Position numbers and translations under genes: made by a program. Below, piece after piece: positions 11,300 to 22,519 of a stretch of DNA of 64,000 nucleotides. The DNA is from Nemania diffusa (Eukaryota; Ascomycota; Sordariomycetes; Xylariales; Xylariaceae): the NCBI GenBank assembly GCA_038501195.1, contig JBBPUQ010000004.1, positions 558,001 through 622,000 of the forward strand, in the 5' to 3' direction. The number at the start of each line of letters is the position of its first letter. The stretch's first letter is position 1. The notes under the pieces were generated by a model. It was not told the DNA's origin, made no database searches, and saw only the letters and a list, made by a program, of their open reading frames with translations.

Positions 11300-12180
11300 A
11301 TATAGAAGCTAATTTTTAGTTATATTTAAATCGGAAGTAGGCTATAGATAGTCTAACTGTTTCTTTTATTTTGTATTTTTTTACTGTGTGTTTTTTGTTG
11401 TAGTTTTTTTTTATTGTTTCTATAGCTTTAGTTTAATGTTTGTTAAATATTTTTTAAATAGCTGTAATTTGCTATAGTCTTTTTTTTATTTCTTGTATTT
11501 TTAACTGTAGTTTTTTTGGGATAAATTTTATAATTTTGGGGTAGTAACTATATAAAGCTTTGAAAAATAAGCATTTAATAATAATATATATACTGTTGTT
11601 ATATGTAAATTTTGCTTTTTGAAATATTTTAAGCTATATATTTAGCTTTTAAATAGTATATATTTTTAAGTACTTTTTAAAAGTTTAATAGATATATTTT
11701 ATTTGCTTGTTAGTCTATAAATGTTAAATAGTAGATAATTGCTGCTTGATTTTTTTTTTGTTGCAGAATTTTTTTTAAAAATAGCTTGTAATTAATTTAT
11801 TTCTATTGTTTATAATTTTTTTTAGTAAGCTAAATTTGCACTTTATTTGTTTATATAGTGTTTGTATTAATTTAGCAACATTAAAAGTCTTTGTAGTAGG
11901 TATAAACAGTGCTATTTTTGTAAAATGATCGATAATTACTAGAACTGTGTTATATTCGATTTTATTAGCTTTAATATATAGAAGTAACTTTATAATAAAA
12001 TTTAAGCTGATTTTTTGAAACGGTTAGTTTAGTAGGGGCAGTGTTTGTAGTTTTTTATAAGGCTTATATCTAAGTTGTCTGGTTCTGTTGCATACTTAAC
12101 AGTTTGCGATATATTCGTGAATGTTTTGCTCTAGCTTTTTTTAATAGAATTTTCGTCGAAATAGTTCAGCTGTTTTATTT
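11300..12180 (-). pseudogene. Element A pol: integrase (broken)
   Basis: The zinc-binding N-terminus reads HEYIANC-stop-VCNRTRQLRYKPY: His codon at 12117-12119 and the CX2C pair at 12090-12101. It is followed by LQTLPL and the start of the catalytic core PFQKISLNFI. The family has S-x-D-F there, so the first catalytic Asp is Asn (12000-12002). The sequence continues YNTVLVIIDHFTKIALFIPT, which is typical of gypsy integrases. The integrase would join element cDNA to the chromosome; this one cannot. The remaining core and C-terminus to about 11300 are too decayed to place residues. Confidence 0.85.
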
Positions 12181-12889
12181 TTTTTTATGTAACCTGCTTT
12201 AAAGTCATCGTAATGTTAGTAAATAATTTGCTGAAATAAAGCTTTTTGGTTTAAGAGTATAAAGCGATTTTTAAATAAAAAAGTTTTATTATTATTTATA
12301 TAGTAACTTTTTTTAGTTTTAGTATGTTAGCAAGCGATTTTAGTAAATGCTATAATGTTTAAGTTTTTAGTTTATAGTTTTCTGACTATATTGTAGAATT
12401 TTTTTAAAGCTTGTAGTTGAAATATTATTTTGTTTTTGGCTAATTTTTTAGCTATAAAGCATAAAATATATTAGTTATAAATAATAGTTTCAGTATTATA
12501 TTCTTGTAATATAGGTATAAACTAGTCGGTATTTATTTGGGCTGATTTAGTAATTATTAATATATAAGCTGTTATAGTTGTGTATATTTAATAAGCGGGG
12601 TATTTATAACTATGTTTTTTACTCTGTACTTTTTAGAGGTTATTTGCGGCTATGTAGCGAGAGTGTAGCTTTTTGTAAGTATTTAAATTTGCTATTTAGG
12701 CCGTAGTTATTAAAAATTTAATCAGATAGTGTTTGGCTAATGCTTTTTGAAAAGCTTGGGTTAATTGTTTTAATATTTCTGTTTTTTTTTCTATATGTGA
12801 TATTGCAGTTATAATTTGCTAGATTTATATAGATAGGTCATTTATTAATTGTAGTTTTTTCTGCAGTGTTGAGATTATGTTTTTATATC

Positions 12890-13420
12890 GGATTTTACCT
12901 GTTATATAATCGGGTCTTTTTAATAGGCCGTTTATAGAATTAATGACCTTTGGCTAGTATTAGATTTTAAAATCGAACTGGATTAATCTGTATATCTATT
13001 GTGTTAATCGGCTGTAAAAGTTCTGCGCAGGGAAGTTGACTATGCTCTAAAGCGCTATATAATCGGTTTATATTATAAAGGTATATGTGGCTTTTTTTAA
13101 ATACTGTTTCTAGTGTTTATAGCTTTCTATTATAGCTAATAGTTTCTATTGTTTTATAGCCTATTTTATTTCTGTATCAGTAAATTTATGCAATTAATAG
13201 GCGACTAGTTGTTATTTTAATCTATATAGCTAAGATAGTATATTTGATACCGCTTTTGTTAATGTATTAGTTTTGACCTATATTTTTAATTGGTTATTTT
13301 AGTGCTATAAAATCGTTGTATTTGTAAATGCTTTTTTAATTGTTTAGAAAGCTTTTTCTGTTTTTTAGGTTTATTTAAATATAGGTTGGTCTATGTTTGC
13401 ATTTTTTTTTAGTAGTATTA
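12890..13420 (-). pseudogene. Element A pol: RNase H (broken)
   Basis: The minus strand reads TDYIAL-stop-SIVNF near 13060, then SRLTQ-stop-IYRLIQFDFKI and, after two stops, PKVINSINGLLKRPDYITGK down to about 12900. This is the closing part of gypsy RNase H (T-D-H-x-A-L, R-x-x-R-W, Q-F-x-F-x-I-x-Y-R-P-G, and the S-R-R-P-D-Y end). Trp and Arg codons have become stops. It lies between RT and integrase as expected. Confidence 0.8.
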
Positions 13421-13559
13421 TAATAAGCGCTGTTATCTGCAAATATTTTATAATAAATTTCCAATAGAAATTTGTAAAACTTAGGAATATTTATATGTTA
13501 TATATTGACTTAGGTGCTTTTTATTTTTTAATTATGTTTATTTGCTTATTGTTTATTTT

Positions 13560-14110
13560 GATGTTTTCGGTATTTATAACAAACTTTAAAAATTTTATTT
13601 CTTTTTTGAAAAAATTGCATTTTAATAGTTTTACAAATAACTAGTACTGTTTTAAACATTTGTGAATTAATCGAAGATAGGTTTTATGTTTTTTTTTTAT
13701 GTCAAAAAAAATAATAATGTCATTTAAATAAATTATATAGATATAGTTTATTAGTTCTATTAAAGCTTTATATATATAAGCTTAAAATATTGTTGGGGTG
13801 TTAGTTAGCCTAAATAGTATTATTATATATTTAAAGTAACTATAGTATATTTAGAAAATAGTTTTTTATTTATCGCCGGGTTTGATTTGGATTTAGTGGT
13901 AAATATTTTTTAAATCTAGTTTAGAAAATATTTTCGTAGATTTTAAGTGGTTTATAATTTCTAAAATCAAAGGTAAAAAGTATTTATTTTTTGTAATAAT
14001 TTTATTTAACTTTTTATAGTTTATATATAGTTATATTGTGTTGTTTTTTTTAAGTATGAATAGTATAAGTATTTTTATATCTATTTTTAAATATTGGATT
14101 TTTTTTAAGC
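13560..14110 (-). pseudogene. Element A pol: reverse transcriptase (broken)
   Basis: Minus-strand landmarks: LDLKNIYH-stop-IQIKPGDK-stop-KTIF (about 13870-13920; the family has L-D-L-x-x-A-Y-H-x-I-R-I-K-P-G-D-E-W-K-T-A-F), then LFRLTNTPTIF (P-F-G-L-T-N-A-P-A-T-F) and the catalytic box YLNDIIIFF at about 13707-13730, with YLND at 13719-13730. The first Asp of Y-L-D-D is Asn. CGA-to-TAA and TGG-to-TAA explain the stops, so both strands were mutated. The identity as gypsy RT is secure. Confidence 0.92.
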
Positions 14111-14659
14111 GTTGATTTTTTGCTAAGTATTTTTTAAGTATTTTCTGTTGAGTTTTTATAGTAGGGTATATAAGTTTAAAAAGTACTTTTGCTCTTTTTA
14201 TTAAGTCGATTGTATATTCTGCTTTGTTTAAAACTAATAATTTTTTTATGTTTTATTTAGAATATATATAGCGAAAGTTTTTAAGATATTATAGTAAATC
14301 GATTTGTTTTGATTAAACTTTGTTATCGATTTTTTTAAAAAAAAGTTCTTTTTTTAATTTTATGTTTATAAAGTTTACAATAAAAATATGTTTTTTTTTG
14401 ATTATTATATTAGCGAACTTTTTAAAGTCTATTTTTTTGAACTTTTTAAAATATTATTGATCTGATATAATATTTAAAGTGACTTTTAGTTATTTTATAC
14501 TTAGTTTTAATAGTAAGAACTTAAATGCTGACTAATTGTATTTAATAGCGAAAAATATCTATGTAAAAGATTTATAAATATTTTTAATGTCAGTTATTTT
14601 TAATGTTGTTTTGTAAGCTTTTTAGCAACGTAAAGATTTGCTGCTAAAGCTTAATAAAA

Positions 14660-14780
14660 ACAGAACTTGTATATCGACCGGTTAGAGTTTTTTTTACGCC
14701 AGGTTTTTGTAAATAGTGTTTATTTATGCTCTTGTATTTATGTCTACTGTTATTTGTTTTTATAGCTTTTTGCTATATAA
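14660..14780 (-). pseudogene. Element A protease remnant (tentative)
   Basis: The minus strand reads ITVDINTRA-stop-INTIYKNLA. A retropepsin would have V-D-x-G-A-E-I-N-x-I at this place between the gag knuckle and RT. The match is by position and a few residues only. Confidence 0.35.
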
Positions 14781-15010
14781 TCTGAAAATAGCTAGAGCTT
14801 TAAATAGCTTGTTTATATTAAACGCTTGAAAGCTTTTAGCTAAAGTAAATTAGATATATTGCTTTATTTTGGCTTGTTTTTTAGTTTTTTTTCGATATTA
14901 AACCAGATAGTTTTAATATTTTATATTTTTTTAAAGCGTTCTAGTATCAACAATTAAGTCTTATGTATTTTTCGATCATTTATTGCTTGTATATTACAAC
15001 GTTTTTTTCA

Positions 15011-15052
15011 ATAATTTTTAGCTAAATATCTAGGTTTATTACAATAAAAACA
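15011..15052 (-). pseudogene. Element A gag: CCHC zinc knuckle remnant
   Basis: The minus strand reads C-F-Y-C-N-K-P-R-Y-L-A-K-N-Y, a CX2CX4HX4C nucleocapsid knuckle in which His is Tyr (CAY to TAY) and the last Cys is Tyr (TGY to TAY). The rest of gag should occupy about 15060-16100; it is full of stops and no other domain is readable. Confidence 0.85.
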
Positions 15053-16132
15053 AGAAAATAGTTTATTTGTTTCTGTATATTGTAACTTGCTGTAGTTTTT
15101 GTTCTATTAACGATCTTTTTGTTTATATAGTCGATTTTTAGTTTGAGTTAACTTGCTAAATTAGATATTATTAATATAGCTGTGTTTATTTAGCATGTTT
15201 TTAGTATGTAATTATTTAAAGATAGGCTTAAATAATTTGTTTGTTTGCTATATGTTTTATTATTTTTCTGCTTTATATAATATTGTTATTATATTGTTTA
15301 ATAAGATTTGTTATTAAATAAGCGACTTTTTAATACTTTTTTGTAGCTTGTATTAATAGTTAAATATTAATCTAAAGTTGTTGTTTAATTGACTTTTGTT
15401 TTTTAGTTTATATATTAAAACTTGTTATTTTGAAAAAAAGTTTTTAGAAGTTTTATTTTTGTTTTAATAGATTTTTATAAATTATATTTAGAAAATATGT
15501 TTAAATAGTTCAGAATTTATGTTTTTTTTTTTAATAAATTTTCAGAAGTTTTTTAAAGTAGTTTGTACTTTTAGTTTTAAATATTTTAAAGTTTTATAGT
15601 ATAACCGTTAATTAGTCGAAATATTTTACAATATCTAGTTTAGTATTTAAGTAATTTATATTAAGTTGCTGTATTTTAGCTTTTACTAGTTACTTTTTTT
15701 AATCGCAGCAATTTAGTCTTTTATTTTAGCTGTAATAGCTTTTTAGTTAAACTTTTTACAATTGTAAATTAAATATTTAGTATTATTTTCAGTTGTTAGT
15801 TAAGTAGTCTCTAAACTAAATAATTTAATTAATTGTATATTTAACTGTATATTTTAGTTTATTAGCTATATTATTTAAAGTAGCATTTTTTTAACGGGCA
15901 ATTATTAAACAATAATCGGTAGTTTTGTAAAAGCTTGTTTTTGCGGAAGTAAAATGTTTTTGAATCAAAGTATTAAATCTTGTTGGTTTTTTAAGAACAT
16001 GTTTTTACTGAAGAGGTCTTTTTTTAATTTATTGTAGCTGATATCTAACTATATGGCAGTTTATAATTTAGTTACTTTATTTTTTGGCCTGTTAGCTATT
16101 GCATTATAATATCTAGTATAAAAATAAAAAAG

Positions 16133-16332
16133 TATAAAAGTTGCAGTATATAATGTAAATGTAGTCGCTTTATAAAATAATCGCTGATTTTAAGAAGTAG
16201 TTGTAGTAGATTATTTCTATCTAAGGATTAATTCTATATACTATATCTTTTTAAGTGCCGACCAGCTAATACTTGGCTTATGTCCGCTGTATATATGGTA
16301 CAGTGTAGCGTAGTGGTAGCTGCCCCTTTATA
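16133..16332 (-). repeat. Element A LTR (5' LTR on the coding strand)
   Basis: 200 bases, TATAAAAGTTGC...CCCCTTTATA. It keeps C at every C/T difference with the other LTR but has lost G at about a dozen sites. The 5' promoter would lie here; no TATA box can be singled out in so AT-rich a sequence. Confidence 0.95.
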
Positions 16333-16337
16333 ATTTT

Positions 16338-19300
16338 TTAATTAAATAAATTAATAATTTTTTAAAAGTTTTTTTTTATTTATATTATATATTTTATATT
16401 TATTATAAAAGTTTAAATATATTTAAATTTATTTTGTTTTAAATATAATTATATATAGTTTAAATTTTATTTTTATATATTTATATTAAAATTAATATTT
16501 ATTATTATATATTATATTTAAAAATTTATTATTTTTTTAAAATATATAATTTATATTTTTTTTTATAATTTATATTATATAATAATTTATTAATTATAAT
16601 AAATAAATAATTAAAATATAAAAAGTTTATAATATTTTTATTATTTTTATAAATAATTTTTAAAATTTTATAATATTTAAAATTTTTATTATAATAAATT
16701 ATAAATTTAAATTTAATTTTTTTATTTATAATTGTATTAAATATTATAAATTATATTTAATTAAAAATTAAATTTTTAATATTTATTAAATTAATAAAAT
16801 TTTATAACTAATTTAATATATTAAAAATAAAATTAAAACATTTAAATAAATAATATAATTATAATTTATATTATAATAAATAAATCGATATATTTATTAA
16901 ATATTTATTAATATAAATTATTAAATTTATATTTAAAATAATTTAATTTAAAATTTTTTTAATAAAATAATAGTTTATAAATATAACTATTAAATTATAT
17001 AATATTTTTATTATAATTTTTAAATATTTATATATTTATATAATATAAATTATTTTTATTTTTAAAAAATTATAATATATTTTTAATTAAAATATAAAAC
17101 AATTAAAAAAATATAATTAAAAATATTTAAATATTACATATAATTAAATTAAACTTTTATATATATTTATTTTTTAAATAAAATATTATTATATTAAATT
17201 TTTATTTGAAAAAAATATTTATTTATATAAATAAAGTTTTAATTAATTTATAATAATATAATATTATATTATTATAAATTAATATTTATATTGTTTTAAA
17301 AAATTTTAGTTTTATTTTTATAAATTTAAAAAATATTAATTTATAATATATTTAATATTTATTAAAGTTATTATTTATAATTTTATTTATTTAATAGTTT
17401 TAATTAAATAATTTAGTTTTTTTTTTATAATAGTTTTATATATTAAATATAATAAAAAAATAAAATATATAAAAATTTACTATTATTTAAATATTATTTT
17501 AAAATATTTAATTAATTTAAAAATTTTAAATTTTAAAAAATAAATAGTTTTTTTTTAATTATAAATATATAAAAAATATTTATTTAAAAATTTAAAAATT
17601 TTATAAAAAAAAAATATATTAAATAATTTTTTAAATAATAATAATATTTTTTTTTTTTAAAATAATATAAATATATTTTATAAATATTATAAATATTTAA
17701 TTTTAATAATTAAAAAAATTATAATATTATTAATAAAAATATAATAAAAATTTTAATATAATTATAATAGTTTATTTATAAATTTTTAAATATAAATAAA
17801 AAAATTTTAAAAATTTATTAAAATTATAATAAATTATTTTAATTTTTTAAAACTAATTATAATAAATTTATTATAATATTTTAAATAAATTTTAAATTAA
17901 TAAAATAATTTTATTTAAAATTTATAAATTAATAATTAAATAAAAATAAACTTTTTTTTTTTATATATTTAAATTATAAAAATAAAAAAAATAAAAAAAA
18001 ATAGCTTGTTTATTTTTTTTATATAACTTTATTTATAAAATTAATTAAAAATAATATTTATTATTTTTTAATTTTAAATATTAAAAAAATATATATATAA
18101 ATTTAATTTTATATTTTATTAATTATTTATTAATAAAATTTATATTTACTTTTTTTTTAAAATATTAATAATATTTTAATTTTATTAAATTTTAAATATA
18201 TTTTTTAATAACTATAAAATTTTTATAGCTATAATATTATTATTTATATAAATAAACTGTTTATTTAAAATTTTAATTTTTTTTTTTAAAAAGTTTTTTT
18301 AATTTTTAAAATAAAAGTTATTTTTAAAATTTTAAACTTAAGTTTTTTTATGTTAGTTTTTTTTAATAAAAAAAATATATTTAATAATTATTTATTTATA
18401 ATAGTTTATATTATATTATAAATTATATTATTAATAAACTTATAATAAAAATTTTATATTATTTTAATATATTAATTAATATTAATATATTTTTAATATT
18501 TAATATAATATTAAAATTAACTATAATATTAAAATTAATTATAATATTAAAAATAATTAAATATATATTTAATATTATAACTATAATAATAAAAATTATA
18601 ATTAATAATTAATTTATATAATAAATATTAAATAATTTAAAATTATTAAAAATATAAATGTTTATTTTAATAATATTTATATTTATATTTTTTATATTAA
18701 TTATAATTAAAATTAGTTTTTAATTAATAAATATTTAAAATATAGTAATTTTAACTACTGTTAATTTTATAGTTATTATTATAATTTTAAAGTATTTTTT
18801 TTATATATTTTTAATATTTTTATTTATATACTGCTATTTTTAAATTGTATTAATTTATATTTTTGTATAAATAGTTTTAATTTTTAATAATAAATTAATA
18901 AATATTATTAATTTAAATATAATAAAATTAATTAATATTATTATATTATTTATTTAAACTAGTTTAAATATAAAGTTTTTATTTAATAATTAAAATTTAT
19001 AAATTATAAATATTTATATTAATAAATTTAATATAAGCAATATTTTTTATATTAAAGTAATTTTTTTTATATATAAATATATTTATAAATATATTTAAAA
19101 AAAAGATTTAAAATTAAATATATTAATAAAAGTTATTATATTAATATAATAATTAATTTTAATTTTATAAAAGTTTAAAAATTTATTTTTAAATAACAAA
19201 TTTAATTTAATATTATAATTTAATATTTAATTTAATTTTTTAAATTTTATTAATTTTAAAATTTTATATTTATTATATTTTAATAAATAAAATTTCAATT

Positions 19301-19475
19301 TAATTTATTTTATACAATATATTTTTATTTTATTTATATTTTTAAATTTGCTATTTTTTATTTTAATAATATATTTAAATTAATTAAATAATTTTTTAAT
19401 AATAAAAATATAACTTATTTTTATATTTAAATAAATTATATAATTATTTTTACTAAGTTTTTTTTTAATAATAAT
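16338..19475. mobile_element. K2 interior between elements A and E
   Basis: 16338-16975 continues the K repeat broken by A and matches 4850-5418. From about 16990 to 19475 it is collinear with 40258-42630 (K1), and parts match 49019-49240 (K3). Saturated with A and T. No protein motif could be read. Confidence 0.75.
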
Positions 19476-19799
19476 TGTTATAATTATAAAAAATATAAAA
19501 GCTAGTTTATTAATTTTATTAATTAAAAACTTTAAAAAAAAAAAAAAAAAAAAAAAGCTAAATTATATATATATATTATATAAAGTATATAAATATATAA
19601 AACTGCAAATAAAGTTATAAATAAAATAATAAAGTTTAGCTAAAGTTTTTTTAAAATAAATTATTTTAAAAATTATAGTTTTTATAAATTAATAAAAATT
19701 ATAAAATTATATTATAACAAAGTATATAAGTTTTAGTTTATAATTAATAAAATAAATATAAAAATTAATAGTTTATATAAATTATTATATTTTTTTTTT
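19476..19799 (-). repeat. Element E left LTR
   Basis: Starts TGTTATAATT and ends ATTATTATA. It holds a run of 23 A (19534-19556), where the right LTR has a shorter A-run broken by G. Confidence 0.85.
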
Positions 19800-22200
19800 T
19801 AAAAACTAAAAATTTAATATAAGTTAAATTAAAATTAATTAAATATAATATTTAAGTTTAATTATAATATTTAAATTAAATATTTTATTATTGTTTTTAT
19901 AATTTTTTATAAATTTATTTATAACTATTATTTTTATTTAGTTTTATAACTTAATTAATAGTTTTAACTTAATTAGTTTATTTAAATAATAATAAATTAA
20001 TATAACAAATATATTTTTAAAATTTTTTATAAAGTATTAAATATTATTAAAGTTATAACTTTTTTATAAAATTTAATATTATAGTTTTTTAGTTTTATTA
20101 AAAGTTTTTAATTTTAATATTTAGTTTATTTTAAATTTTAGTTTATTATTAATTTTTTTAGCTAATAATAAAACTTATAACTATTATAATAATAAATTAT
20201 TATTTATTTCTTTTAATTTATTTATATAAAATAAATTTTTTTTTTATATAAGTTTAATATATTTAATTTGTAATTATATTTTTTTTATTTAAAAATTTTA
20301 AATAGTTTAAAATATTATAAATTAAAACAAATTATTAAAATATATATTAAAAAAAATTTTTTATATAAGAATATTTTATTATATTTAAAAAAGTTAATAA
20401 ATTTTTATTTTTTATTAATTTAAGTTTTTTGTTTTTTTTATATAGCTTTAATAGTTTTATATATAAATTTTTAAATTTATTATATTTAATTAACTAATTT
20501 TTATATTTATTTAATTTATTTGTTTGTAAAAAAATTTTTTTTAAATATAAAAGTTAAATAATTTTAAAGTTTAATTTTAAATACTATTTTTAAAAATATT
20601 ATATTAATTATTAAATATTATAAAAAATTATAAATAAAATTTAAAATTAATGAATATATATTTTAATTGTTTTAATATTTGTTTATATAAAAATATTGTT
20701 TTTAGTTTAAATTATAGTTTGTTTTTTTAATAATATTTTATATTTATAAATAATAAATATTGTTTTATTTACATTTAATATTTATTAATAAATTCAATAT
20801 TTTTATAAATTTTAAAATAAATAGTTTAATATTATTAAAAAACTAAGTTTTTAATATATTAAAAATATAATATAGTATATAATAATATTTTAATGTTAAT
20901 TTTTTTATATTGTTTATTTTTTAATTAAATAAAATAATAATAATTTTATTAAATTTATTAATAATTATTTAAATATAGTTATATTTATATTAATTTAAAA
21001 ATATATTTTTATTATTTATTACTATATATTTTTAAATATTTTATAATATAAATATTAAATATAATAGTTTAAAGATTTTTTTTTTTACTTTTTTATTATA
21101 TTTATATTTATAACAATTATTAATATATTAATATAAGTTTTTTTAAAAAAAAACTAATAATAGTTTTGTTTTAATATTTATATTAATTTGTTTTAACTTT
21201 AATAAATTATTAATATTAGTTTATATATTTTTTATAATAAAATAGTTTAAAAAAAAATTGTTTTATTTATAATAGTTTTTAATATTATTATTTTTTTGTT
21301 ATAATTTTTTAAATTTTAAATTATATTTTTTTAAAAATTAAATTGATTAAATTTATATTTTTTATAATTAATATTTTAGTTTTAATAAATTAAAAAATAG
21401 CTATAAAACTTTTAATTATATTTAGTTTAATAAATATAAAAGTTTTTTTTTTTTATTTTTAAGCTTTAATTATTAATAAATTAAATATTTTTTAAAAAAA
21501 TATATTAATTATAACGTTATTTTTATTTTATTTATATTAAAAAATAATATTAAAATTATTTAAAAAGTTTATTTATTTAATTTGTTTCATAAAAAAAGTT
21601 TTTTTAATTAATTAATAAATTAATATTTAATAATTAATAATTATTTAAAACTATATATTTAATAATTTAAAGCAGTAATATTTAAAATTTTATATTATTA
21701 TTAATATTTTTTAATTTTAAATTAAATAAGCTTATTTATATAAAATTATAATTTTTAAAAAATAATTAATAAATTTTTATTTATTATTTTTTTATTTTTA
21801 TTAAATAATTTTTTTAGTTATATTATATAATATATTTATTTTAATATATATTAAAGTTTTAAATTAAAAAAAAGTTAGTATTAAAGCTAATATAACTAGC
21901 TTTTTTATTGCTTTAAAAATTTTTTATTATTTTAGTTTTAACTTTTATTTATAGTTTTTTTTTAATAATTATGTAAATAATTCGAAAATATTGCTAATAT
22001 AATAAATAAATATTTATATAAAGTTATAAAATTTTAAAAATAATTAAATTAATATTATAGTTTTAAAGTTTTTAAATTTTTAATTTAAAATTGCTTTAAT
22101 TTTTTTTAAATCTATTTTAATACTTTAATTAACTTTTAAAATTATATTTAAATAATTAACTATAATAACTTTAAAATAAAACTTATAAATATTTTTTTAA
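19800..22200 (-). other. Element E interior, 3' half (RNase H and integrase expected)
   Basis: Given minus-strand RT at about 22250-22500, RNase H and integrase should lie here. The sequence is too decayed for any motif to be assigned. Confidence 0.4.
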
Positions 22201-22229
22201 AAATTAGCTTTATATAAATAATATATTAT

Positions 22230-22510
22230 TTTTTTATATTATTTTTAATATTTTAAAGTTTTATTAAAATAAATTAAAATATTATTAATATATATATTAA
22301 TAAATTAATTAAATAAATTATAAAATTAAATATTAATAAAATTTTACTATTATATAAATTTTATTTTTAAGTTAAATAATAGAACTATTTAATAAAAATT
22401 TTTTAGTTTAATTTAAAAAATAATTAAAAAGTAAAATTTAATTATTAATAATAATTAATTAAAAATTTTAATAATATTAAACTTTAAATATATTTTTAAT
22501 TTATAATAAT
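22230..22510 (-). pseudogene. Element E pol: reverse transcriptase (broken)
   Basis: The minus strand reads LKIYLKFNIIKIFN (family form K-x-F-S/T-K-x-D-x-x-A-F-N), then heavily altered core sequence, then NLFN-stop-FINIYINNILIYFNKTLK. The catalytic Y-x-D-D is YINN at 22281-22292, both Asp residues lost through G-to-A. The I-L-I-Y-S-x-x-L-K context is typical of gypsy RT. Stops occur every few codons. Confidence 0.7.
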
Positions 22511-22519
22511 TAAACAATA

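Larger units (their letters stand above)
8783..16332 (-). mobile_element. Element A: best-preserved Ty3/gypsy retrotransposon (7.55 kb)
   Basis: Two 200-base direct LTRs (8783-8982, 16133-16332) enclose gag, protease, RT, RNase H and integrase remnants in that order on the minus strand, which is Ty3/gypsy order. The 5-base target-site duplication ATTTT is present at 8778-8782 and 16333-16337. A polypurine tract adjoins the 3' LTR. G and C are much commoner than in the flanks, so A is one of the youngest insertions or has been through fewer rounds of mutation. All reading frames are broken by stops. Decayed relatives are B and C. Confidence 0.95.
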
